This document shows, piece by piece, positions 45,464-53,030 of a DNA stretch of 64,000 nt; within the stretch, counting starts at the first letter, position 1, and each line of letters starts with the position of its first letter. The notes beneath the pieces are model-generated. The model worked only from the letters and a program-made list of their open reading frames with translations. It was not told the DNA's origin and searched no databases. Both the position numbers and the translations under genes were made by a program. The stretch spans positions 1,612,001-1,676,000 of the forward strand of contig NZ_CP094358.1 in the NCBI RefSeq assembly GCF_022807975.1, written 5' to 3'. Origin of the DNA: Abyssalbus ytuae (GTDB lineage: Bacteria; Bacteroidota; Bacteroidia; Flavobacteriales; Flavobacteriaceae).

Positions 45464-46163
45464 TATTGATTAAGCATCACACATAAATTTCTGCAAACGT
45501 TCTTAAAAATTCTAGATCATCAAATTCCAAATTCCAATTAGCTAACTTAAAAAATTAGAAGGACAAAACATCAAGAGGCAAACGAATCAACTCATTAACA
45601 AATCAACTGATTAATCAAAGTAGAAGTAAAAAAAATCTGAATTCCTATTATTACTATGAATGATGATAGTTATGAAGAAAATAAAAACATGTAACTTTTT
45701 GTACCCCCTGTTTTTAAGGCAGTAAAACATAAAAGGTGTAATTTAGCCTTGCATCATTAATGCGATATCAATAATTATCATAGTGATTTGATTTATGTTA
45801 ATAAAGAGAAAGGGCTGCTATTAAAGCAGTCCCTTTTTTTATGTATTCCCCAGGAATGTAATGGGAAAATTATATAAACAAGTTCCATTTATCAGGTTAA
45901 AAGAACGAATCCTTTGACAGGCAAAACAGCAAGAGGAAAGAAACAAAACTAAAATTCCAAATCATCAAGCGCCAAATTCCAATTAACCATTAACGAATTA
46001 ACCTATCAACAAATCAACACAACCTCCGTCATCGATTACCAATCATCTCTTCTACTATAATTACGAAGTGAGAAGTACTCCTTAATACACAACAAATACA
46101 TACCAGGTCTTTCTTTCTGATTTAAAGAATATTAACCTTAAAAAATAATAATGTCTGCCCTAT
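45464..46163. other. Non-coding region with degenerate repeats and a hairpin terminator
   Basis: No gene is seen. Two related low-complexity stretches (around 45515-45625 and 45950-46025) repeat elements such as CAAATTCCAATTA and (A)TCAAC/TAATCAAC. These look like the A/C-rich intergenic satellites common in Flavobacteriaceae. Confidence 0.55.
45807..45840 (+). terminator. Hairpin terminator downstream of polA
   Basis: GGGCTGCT, ATTAA and AGCAGTCCC form a stem followed by a run of T on the plus strand. It lies 340 bp after polA, so it may serve an unannotated small transcript instead. Confidence 0.65.
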
Positions 46164-46193
46164 TTGTAATTCAAATTTATAATTGTACATTTG
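46164..46193 (+). promoter_or_regulatory. Promoter of rplM-rpsI
   Basis: TTG (46164-46166), a 19-base spacer and TACATTTG (46186-46193) make an excellent Bacteroidota-type promoter. Transcription would begin near 46200, about 60 bp before the rplM start. Confidence 0.8.
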
Positions 46194-46230
46194 CACCCCG
46201 TTTCCCGGCATTCATATTCCGGGAGGGGAA
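46194..46230 (+). promoter_or_regulatory. Structured leader before rplM
   Basis: The first transcribed bases can fold as CCCC with GGGG and TCCCGG with CCGGGA around a 10-base AU-rich loop. The position, right at the expected transcript start and before an L13 gene, fits an autoregulatory ribosomal-protein leader. This is inference from a single sequence. Confidence 0.5.
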
Positions 46231-46259
46231 TGGAATGTTTAATAATTAAATGATTTAGT

Positions 46260-46715
46260 GTGGACACATTAAGCTACAAAACAATTTCAGCAAATAAAGC
46301 TACTGTTGATAAACAGTGGGTTTTAGTAGATGCTGAAGGACAGTCGTTGGGGCGTCTTTCATCTAAGGTAGCCAAGCTACTTAGAGGTAAGTACAAGCCT
46401 AACTACACGCCGCACGTTGATTGTGGAGATAATGTTGTAATTATCAACGCAGAAAAAATCAACTTAACAGGTAACAAGTGGAATGATAAAGTTTACATTC
46501 ACCATACTGGTTATCCTGGTGGTCAGAGATCACAAACAGCTACGGAACTTTACAAAAAGGATCCGGCTCGTTTGGTTGAAAAATCGGTAAAAGGGATGTT
46601 GCCTAAAAACAAATTAGGCGCAACTTTATTCCGTAATTTAAAAGTATATGCAGGAGCTGAACATAAACAGGAAGCTCAAAAACCTACTGCAATTAATTTA
46701 AACGATCTTAAATAA
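46260..46715 (+). CDS. rplM: 50S ribosomal protein L13
   Basis: This encodes 151 residues of an early-assembly protein of the large subunit. The start is GTG (46260-46262), supported by the conserved beginning [19 protein letters not shown] seen in this phylum. The motif [30 protein letters not shown], split here as VVIINAEKI and HHTGYPGG, is characteristic. It overlaps the next gene by one base (TAATG), which couples it with rpsI. Confidence 0.97.
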   Translation: MDTLSYKTISANKATVDKQWVLVDAEGQSLGRLSSKVAKLLRGKYKPNYTPHVDCGDNVVIINAEKINLTGNKWNDKVYIHHTGYPGGQRSQTATELYKKDPARLVEKSVKGMLPKNKLGATLFRNLKVYAGAEHKQEAQKPTAINLNDLK

Positions 46716-47101
46716 TGGAAGTAATTCACAAAATTGGCAGACGTAAAACTGCAGTTGCCCGTGTGTATGTTTCAGAAGGTAACGGAAACATCACTATCAA
46801 CAAAAAAGACTTAAACAACTACTTCCCTACTGCTACATTGCAATATAAAGTTAAGCAGCCTTTAAATTTAACAAGCACTGCTGATAACTTTGACATCAAT
46901 GTAAATGTATATGGTGGTGGAAATACAGGTCAGGCAGAAGCTATTCGTTTAGCTATCTCCAGAGCTCTTTGCGAGATAGACACTGAAAACAGAACTGCCC
47001 TTAAGCCTGAAGGTTTATTAACCAGGGATCCAAGAATGGTAGAGCGTAAAAAATTCGGTCAGAAGAAAGCTCGTAAGAAATTCCAGTTCTCTAAGCGTTA
47101 A
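46715..47101 (+). CDS. rpsI: 30S ribosomal protein S9
   Basis: This encodes 128 residues. The start GRRKTAVARVYVSEGNGNI and the C-terminal tail ending RKKFQFSKR are typical; that tail reaches the ribosomal P-site, with the last Lys-Arg conserved. It is the second gene of the rplM-rpsI operon. Confidence 0.97.
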   Translation: MEVIHKIGRRKTAVARVYVSEGNGNITINKKDLNNYFPTATLQYKVKQPLNLTSTADNFDINVNVYGGGNTGQAEAIRLAISRALCEIDTENRTALKPEGLLTRDPRMVERKKFGQKKARKKFQFSKR

Positions 47102-47131
47102 TATTATTAATTTAAAAAACATGTTGTCGTT

Positions 47132-47223
47132 GTTCTGTTCAAGCAGAAAATTAGTTTAGCATCCAAATGGTAAAGGCTCTCGCAAAGGCGAAACCACTTT
47201 AACATTGCTAACTTCAACGGAAC
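47132..47223 (+). promoter_or_regulatory. Structured leader RNA before rpsB
   Basis: Three nested pairings can be read by eye. GTTCTGTT (47132-47139) pairs with AACGGAAC (47216-47223). AGTTTAGCA (47153-47161) pairs with TGCTAACT (47206-47213) with one bulge. A GC-rich centre around GGCTCTCGCAAAGGC folds inside. The element ends 16 bases before the rpsB ATG, so it could expose or hide the start site, as in an autoregulated S2 leader. It rests on one sequence only. Confidence 0.5.
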
Positions 47224-47239
47224 GTAAACTATTACAAAA

Positions 47240-48043
47240 ATGGCAAACAAAATTGAAGTAAAAGAATTACTGGATGCAGGTGTTCACTTTGGCCACCTTA
47301 CCAGAAAATGGAATCCGAACATGGCTCCTTACATATACATGGAGCGCAACGGGATTCACGTTATTAACTTATACAAAACAGCTGCTAAAGTAGAAGAAGC
47401 TAATGAAGCCCTTAAAAAAATAGCAGCTTCAGGTAGAAAAATATTATTCGTTGCTACCAAAAAACAAGCAAAAGATATCGTTGCTGATAAAGCAGGAGCT
47501 GTAAACATGCCTTACATTACCGAAAGATGGCCTGGTGGTATGTTAACCAACTTCGTAACTATCAGAAAAGCTGTCAAAAAAATGACTTCTATTGACAGAA
47601 TGAAAAAAGACGGTACTTTTGATACACTTTCCAAAAAAGAAAAACTACAGGTAGATCGTTTAAGAGCTAAATTAGAAAAAAACTTAGGCTCAATTGCTGA
47701 TATGACCCGTTTACCAGGTGCATTGTTTATTGTAGATACTATGCGTGAGCATATTGCTGTAAAAGAAGCACAAAAATTAAACATTCCGATATTTGCGATG
47801 GTTGATACCAATTCAGACCCAAGAGAGGTTGATTATGTAATACCATCGAATGATGATGCTTCCAAGTCTATTGAAAAAGTATTATCTCTTGTTACATCTG
47901 CTGTAGCTGAAGGCCTTGCGGAACGAAGAGCAGATAAAGAAGCTGAAAAAGCTGAAAAAGAAGCTGCTGCCAAAGAAGAAGCAAAAGCTGAAGAAGAAGC
48001 AAAGGCTAAAAAAGTTGCAGCACTTGAAGCTGACGAAGATTAA
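47240..48043 (+). CDS. rpsB: 30S ribosomal protein S2
   Basis: This encodes 267 residues. The N-terminal VKELLDAGVHFGHLTRKWNP and the globular S2 domain extend to about residue 225. The end is a Lys/Glu/Ala-rich charged tail of about 40 residues (EKAEKEAAAKEEAKAEEEAK), a feature common in Bacteroidota S2. It is followed 87 bp later by tsf, the conserved rpsB-tsf-pyrH-frr order. Confidence 0.97.
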   Translation: MANKIEVKELLDAGVHFGHLTRKWNPNMAPYIYMERNGIHVINLYKTAAKVEEANEALKKIAASGRKILFVATKKQAKDIVADKAGAVNMPYITERWPGGMLTNFVTIRKAVKKMTSIDRMKKDGTFDTLSKKEKLQVDRLRAKLEKNLGSIADMTRLPGALFIVDTMREHIAVKEAQKLNIPIFAMVDTNSDPREVDYVIPSNDDASKSIEKVLSLVTSAVAEGLAERRADKEAEKAEKEAAAKEEAKAEEEAKAKKVAALEADED

Positions 48044-48060
48044 TTAATAACAATTTGGTA

Positions 48061-48102
48061 AAGTTGTTAGACAAATTAGTTGATTAATTTTACTGACAAC
48101 TT
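48061..48102 (+). promoter_or_regulatory. Hairpin between rpsB and tsf
   Basis: AAGTTGTTAG (48061-48070) pairs with CTGACAACTT (48093-48102), a 10-bp stem with one G-U pair. It lies 28 bp upstream of the tsf ATG with no T-tract, so it is more likely an RNA processing or attenuation element than a full terminator. Confidence 0.45.
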
Positions 48103-48130
48103 CATTTTAAATTAAAAAAACAACATAAAA

Positions 48131-48955
48131 ATGGCAAATATAACAGCCGCAGACGTTAACAGTTTAAGAAAAACAACAGGTGCCGGAATGATGGATTGCA
48201 AAAAAGCACTTGTTGAAGCAGAAGGTGATTTTGATAAAGCAATTGAAATTTTGCGTAAAAAAGGTCAAAAAGTTGCTGCAAACAGAGCAGACAGAGAATC
48301 TTCTGAAGGTGCAGTTATCGCAAAAGTAAATAACGATAAAACTTTCGGAGTAATCGTTTCATTAAATTGCGAAACTGACTTTGTTGCTAAAAACGAAAGC
48401 TTTGTTAACCTTGCTAACGAATTAGCAGAATTAGCATTAAACCATGCTGATTTAGATTCATTCTTAGCTGCTGATTTTAATGGCCTGACTGTATCAGAAA
48501 AGCTTACTGAGCAAACTGGTGTTATAGGTGAAAAAATAGAAATAGGCGGTTTCAAAAAATTAAGCGCCCCTTTTGTAGGTTCTTATATTCATGCAGGTAA
48601 CAAAATTGCTACTTTAGTAGGTCTTTCTGCAAATGTTGAAGGTGCCGAAACAGCTGCAAAAGATGTTGCTATGCAAGCTGCCGCAATGAACCCGGTTGCT
48701 TTAAATGAAGAAGGAGTAGATCAGTCAGTAATCGATAAAGAAATTGAAATTGCTAAAGATCAATTAAGAGCTGAAGGAAAACCGGAAGCAATGTTAGACA
48801 ATATTTCCAAAGGGAAATTAAAACGTTTCTTTAAAGATAACACTTTAGTAAATCAGGATTTTATTAAAGATAGCAAACAAAGTGTTGCTGCCTATGTAAA
48901 ATCTGTTAATCCTGAATTAAAAGTTACTGCATTTGAAAGAGTAGCTTTAAGCTAA
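48131..48955 (+). CDS. tsf: Elongation factor Ts
   Basis: This encodes 274 residues of the nucleotide exchange factor for EF-Tu. The N-terminal UBA-like domain begins ANITAADVNSLRKTTGAGMMDCKKAL. The core has two EF-Ts dimerisation domains with TDFVAKNESFVNLA and IASYIHAGNKIATLVGL-like strands (here VGSYIHAGNKI). Length fits the family. It ends before a rho-independent terminator. Confidence 0.97.
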   Translation: MANITAADVNSLRKTTGAGMMDCKKALVEAEGDFDKAIEILRKKGQKVAANRADRESSEGAVIAKVNNDKTFGVIVSLNCETDFVAKNESFVNLANELAELALNHADLDSFLAADFNGLTVSEKLTEQTGVIGEKIEIGGFKKLSAPFVGSYIHAGNKIATLVGLSANVEGAETAAKDVAMQAAAMNPVALNEEGVDQSVIDKEIEIAKDQLRAEGKPEAMLDNISKGKLKRFFKDNTLVNQDFIKDSKQSVAAYVKSVNPELKVTAFERVALS

Positions 48956-48976
48956 GCTATCAAAATATAACAAAAC

Positions 48977-49010
48977 AAAAATCACATCTTTTACAGGTGT
49001 GATTTTTTTT
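48977..49010 (+). terminator. Terminator of rpsB-tsf
   Basis: AAAATCACA (48977-48985) pairs with TGTGATTTT (48998-49006), followed by a T-run, 20 bp after the tsf stop. The same spot precedes pyrH by about 50 bp, so pyrH has its own start of transcription (a TATCTTTG box near 49034). Confidence 0.8.
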
Positions 49011-49061
49011 ATTCTATAAATTAAATATATAATTATCTTTGCACAACTCATCACAAAAAGC

Positions 49062-49769
49062 ATGCATTATAACAGAATACTTTTAAAGCTTAGCGGAGAA
49101 GCTTTAATGGGGGAAAGACAATACGGAATAGACCCCAAAAGATTAAAAGAATACGCTGAAGAAATTAAACAGGTAGTTGACAAAGGTGTAGAAGTTGCTA
49201 TTGTAATAGGCGGAGGAAATATTTTTAGAGGAGTAGCAGGAGCCAGCAACGGAATGGACAGAGTACAAGGTGACCACATGGGTATGCTGGCTACAGTAAT
49301 AAACGGCCTGGCATTGCAAAGTGCTTTAGAAGATGAAGGAGTACAAACCAGACTGCAATCAGCAATTAAAATAAATGAAGTAGCCGAACCTTTTATAAGA
49401 AGAAGAGCTATAAGGCACCTAGAAAAGAAACGGGTAGTCATTTTTGGAGGAGGCACAGGAAATCCTTATTTCACAACTGATTCCGCAGCAGTGCTTAGAG
49501 CTATAGAAATTGACGCCGATGTTATTCTGAAAGGAACCAGGGTAGATGGTATATATACGTCTGATCCGGAGAAAGATAAAAACGCTACTAAATTTGACTT
49601 TATATCATTTGACGATGTTTTAAGCAAGGGGTTAAAAGTAATGGATACTACGGCTTTTACCTTAAGTCAGGAAAACGAACTGCCAATCATAGTTTTTGAC
49701 ATGAACAGGAAAGGAAATTTGCTAAAAGTGGTTTCCGGTGAAAATATAGGTACAAAAGTAAATCTTTAA
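49062..49769 (+). CDS. pyrH: UMP kinase
   Basis: This encodes 235 residues of the enzyme that phosphorylates UMP to UDP; it is regulated allosterically in this family. It begins [22 protein letters not shown]. The glycine-rich motif is [10 protein letters not shown], and the UMP-binding region includes [16 protein letters not shown]. The segment [20 protein letters not shown] contains the nucleotide-binding Gly-rich loop and TTD. It lies between tsf and frr as in most bacteria. Confidence 0.97.
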   Translation: MHYNRILLKLSGEALMGERQYGIDPKRLKEYAEEIKQVVDKGVEVAIVIGGGNIFRGVAGASNGMDRVQGDHMGMLATVINGLALQSALEDEGVQTRLQSAIKINEVAEPFIRRRAIRHLEKKRVVIFGGGTGNPYFTTDSAAVLRAIEIDADVILKGTRVDGIYTSDPEKDKNATKFDFISFDDVLSKGLKVMDTTAFTLSQENELPIIVFDMNRKGNLLKVVSGENIGTKVNL

Positions 49770-49820
49770 ATTTGGTATAATTTTAGTAGAATTATTTCCA
49801 TCAAATAAGATATTTAAATC

Positions 49821-50375
49821 ATGAATGAAGAATTAAATTTTATTTTAGACAGTGCAAAAGAATCCATGGATTTAGGGATTAAGCATTTGGAAAAAGAATT
49901 AATAAATATACGTGCAGGAAAAGCAAGTCCCTCTATGGTGGGGAGCGTTTTTGTAGATTATTACGGAGCCCAAACTCCATTAAATCAGGTAGCAAATGTC
50001 AGCACCCCCGATGCCCGGACAATTTCAATTCAGCCCTGGGAAAAATCAATGCTTCAGGAAATAGAAAGAGCCATCATGATTGCCAATATAGGATTTAATC
50101 CTATGAACAACGGCGAAATGATTATAATCAATGTTCCTCCGTTAACTGAAGAAAGAAGAAAAGACCTCGTTAAGCAGGCCAAATCTGAAGCTGAACATGC
50201 TAAGGTAAGTATCCGCAATGCAAGACAGGATGCCAATAAAGAAATTAAAAAACTTGATGCCTCCGAAGATTTAAAAAGCAATGCAGAAGTAGACATACAA
50301 GAATTAACAGACACCTATATTAAAAGAGTAGATGATATACTTACTGTTAAAGAAAAAGAAATCATGACTGTTTAA
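49821..50375 (+). CDS. frr: Ribosome recycling factor
   Basis: This encodes 184 residues that, with EF-G, split post-termination ribosomes. The three-helix-bundle plus beta-domain pattern is intact: MDLGIKHLEKELINIRAGKASPSM, DYYGAQTPLNQVANVSTPDARTI, NDGEMI-like NNGEMIIINVPPLTEERRKDLVKQ. It is followed by a hairpin terminator. Confidence 0.97.
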   Translation: MNEELNFILDSAKESMDLGIKHLEKELINIRAGKASPSMVGSVFVDYYGAQTPLNQVANVSTPDARTISIQPWEKSMLQEIERAIMIANIGFNPMNNGEMIIINVPPLTEERRKDLVKQAKSEAEHAKVSIRNARQDANKEIKKLDASEDLKSNAEVDIQELTDTYIKRVDDILTVKEKEIMTV

Positions 50376-50397
50376 ATGTGAAATATTACATAAATTG

Positions 50398-50429
50398 AAA
50401 GCGACTTTACTGAAGTCGCTTTATTTTTT
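50398..50429 (+). terminator. Terminator of pyrH-frr
   Basis: AAAGCGACTT (50398-50407) pairs with AAGTCGCTTT (50413-50422), then ATTTTTTG. It is 22 bp after the frr stop. Confidence 0.88.
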
Positions 50430-50468
50430 GTATCATTATAAAACTTTTAGCCTGACATCTTGATTTTA

Positions 50469-52985
50469 GTGAAAAATCTTATAATTTTCGTTTCTTTTTT
50501 CCTTACTTTTTTGACATTCTCACAAAATAATGTCAATGGTATTGTAATAGATAAAAACTCAAATGCCCCGCTACCCTTTGCCAATATAATTACTGACAAA
50601 AATCAAGGGCTAATTACTAATGCTGACGGTTCATTTATAATAGAAAATGCAGAAAATTTAAACCGGATTACAGTAAGCTATGTAGGATACAAAACTCTTT
50701 CGGTGAACATACTGCCTGGTTCTTCTTATTACAAAATTGAATTAGAACCGGATATTGAAAAGTTAAATGAAGTAATTTTAGTGGGAAAAGAAAATCCTGC
50801 TATCCCCATTATAAAAAAAACCATAGAGAACAGGAAAAAAAATGATCCTGAATCCGTATTAAAAAGTTATAGTTTTAAATCTTATAATAAACTTCTTGTA
50901 ACAGCAAATCCTGATTCAATCAATGGAGCTATAGATTCTGTTTACATAAGAAAAAAAGGCAAACTTGAGTTCAAACAAACTGATTCCAGTAACTACGAAT
51001 TAAAAAAACAACTCTCCCGTTCCCATTTATACATAACGGAGAAAATTTCGGAATATAAATTTTCAGAAAACAAAGGGCGCAGAAAAAACATTCTGGGTAG
51101 CAGAATGGCAGGATTTAAAGAACCTATTTATGAATTTCTTGCGGTCAGTATACAATCGTTCTCATTCTATAAAAATAAATACACCCTATTTGGAACAGAT
51201 TATGTAAACCCAATAGCTAATAATGCTCTAAACATATATCATTACCGAATTTTAGACACCGTCAGCACAGGTAAAAATTCACTCTATATGATTTATTATT
51301 TCCCTAAAAAAAGAGGGAAAACAGCAGGATTGGAAGGGGTTTTGTATATAGACACCAAATCTTTTGGTTTGCAAAAGGCAGTTGCCCAATTAAAAGCAGT
51401 TATTGATGTACAGGCAACACAGGAATTTGAATATCAACCCAATGAAAAAATATGGTTTCCTGTTAAAAAGGAAATAAAAGTAAAAAAAGGAGACAGTAAA
51501 GAAAAAATAAATTTGTTTAATGGTGCCGTAGGTATACAGTTTTCTAACGAGAAAGACTCTTCAATTGTAAGAACCAATAAAAATGTGGCCGAAGAAATGA
51601 TTCAACTCATTTCTACGGAAAAAAACTTTGAAATTCAACTTAACATCCCTGTAGAAATAAAAGGAAGAGGCCTGGAAATAGAGGTTGACGAAAAAGCATC
51701 TGACAGAGATGCAGAATTTTGGAATCTTTATCGAAGTGATAGTATCACCGCAAGGGAAACGGAAACCTATAAATATTTGGACAGTATTACCGAAGCCGAA
51801 AAAATAGAAAAAAAAATATATGTAGGGCGAAAACTTCTGCAAGGTTATTTGCCAAGCAAATATTTTGACTTTGATTTAAGAAATCTAGTAAAATACAATA
51901 ACCATGAAGGCTTCAGGCTGGGCCTTGGCCTAATTACAAACACAAATTTTTCTTCAATATACCGGCTTAACGGTTATGGGGTTTTCGGCACAAAAGATAA
52001 AGAATTTAAATATGGGGTTGGAGCTTCAGCCAGAATAAATAAATATACCAACAGTTGGTTAGGACTAAATTATACTGACGATTTGGTAGAAACCGGTAGC
52101 AATAGTTTTATAACAGACACAAGAGCCTTTTCCCTTTTCGAACCCAGGTTGTTTAATATAACATCTTTTTACAAGGTAAAAAAAATAAGCCCTTATATAA
52201 GTCATGATATCACCCCAAAGTTTATAGGGAAATTACAATTCAATCATACCGATATAGTACCTACTTATGATTATAATTATATAGGTGATGGTGAAACTTT
52301 TGACAATTTTACCCTCAGTACTCTTGTAACTTCATTCCAATGGAACCCGTTTAATGAATACATGTTTACCAAAGAAGGAAAGAAACCGGTTAAAACAAAA
52401 TATCCGCAATTTGCATTGCAGGTTTCCAAGAGTTTTGACGGATTTTTAGGAGGAGATTTTGATTTTACAAAACTGAATTTAAGAGCTTACTACGAATTAA
52501 AACCACTTAATAAAGGCAAAAGTACTTTTTTATTTAATGCCGGATGGGCGTTGGGTGATATTCCACTTACACATTTGTACAATTTGTCACCCAATCAACC
52601 TACTAAATACTCTATCCTCAGAAGATTTTCTATAGCAGGAAGGGATAGTTTTGAAACTATGTTTTTTAATGAATTTTTTTCAGACAGGTATGCTTCCTTA
52701 CAAATAAAACATTTTTTTAAACGTTTTAAACTTTTAAATAAGATAAAACCTGAGGTTGTACTCATTTCAAGGTTTGCCCTCGGTGATGTGTCTGACAAGG
52801 AAAAGCATATAAATGTGGATTTTAATTCTCTGAAAAATGGTTACATGGAAAGTGGTCTCGAAATAAATAAAATTTTCAAAGGATTTGGCTTAAGTGCCAT
52901 GTATAGGGATGGTGCATATCACCTGCCCCGGTTTGACGATAACCTTTCTTTTAAATTTACATATTATTTCACACTTGGTTTTTAG
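50469..52985 (+). CDS. DUF5686 outer-membrane protein with carboxypeptidase regulatory-like domain
   Basis: This encodes 838 residues from the GTG at 50469-50471, which puts a good signal peptide (KNLIIFVSFFLTFLTFSQ) at the start; a TTG three codons upstream would spoil it. A CarboxypepD_reg-like domain (about 20-105, NGIVIDKNSNAPLPFANI) with the plug-like repeat pattern is followed by the DUF5686 region, rich in beta-strands, ending in an aromatic C-terminal strand (FKFTYYFTLGF), as expected of an outer-membrane barrel. Such proteins are common in Bacteroidetes but of unknown role. The neighbour is the RND transporter, 45 bp downstream. Confidence 0.85.
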   Translation: MKNLIIFVSFFLTFLTFSQNNVNGIVIDKNSNAPLPFANIITDKNQGLITNADGSFIIENAENLNRITVSYVGYKTLSVNILPGSSYYKIELEPDIEKLNEVILVGKENPAIPIIKKTIENRKKNDPESVLKSYSFKSYNKLLVTANPDSINGAIDSVYIRKKGKLEFKQTDSSNYELKKQLSRSHLYITEKISEYKFSENKGRRKNILGSRMAGFKEPIYEFLAVSIQSFSFYKNKYTLFGTDYVNPIANNALNIYHYRILDTVSTGKNSLYMIYYFPKKRGKTAGLEGVLYIDTKSFGLQKAVAQLKAVIDVQATQEFEYQPNEKIWFPVKKEIKVKKGDSKEKINLFNGAVGIQFSNEKDSSIVRTNKNVAEEMIQLISTEKNFEIQLNIPVEIKGRGLEIEVDEKASDRDAEFWNLYRSDSITARETETYKYLDSITEAEKIEKKIYVGRKLLQGYLPSKYFDFDLRNLVKYNNHEGFRLGLGLITNTNFSSIYRLNGYGVFGTKDKEFKYGVGASARINKYTNSWLGLNYTDDLVETGSNSFITDTRAFSLFEPRLFNITSFYKVKKISPYISHDITPKFIGKLQFNHTDIVPTYDYNYIGDGETFDNFTLSTLVTSFQWNPFNEYMFTKEGKKPVKTKYPQFALQVSKSFDGFLGGDFDFTKLNLRAYYELKPLNKGKSTFLFNAGWALGDIPLTHLYNLSPNQPTKYSILRRFSIAGRDSFETMFFNEFFSDRYASLQIKHFFKRFKLLNKIKPEVVLISRFALGDVSDKEKHINVDFNSLKNGYMESGLEINKIFKGFGLSAMYRDGAYHLPRFDDNLSFKFTYYFTLGF

Positions 52986-53030
52986 GCTCATTCATCTTCA
53001 TTTTCTAAATTTGTTTCGCAATTTTTTTAA

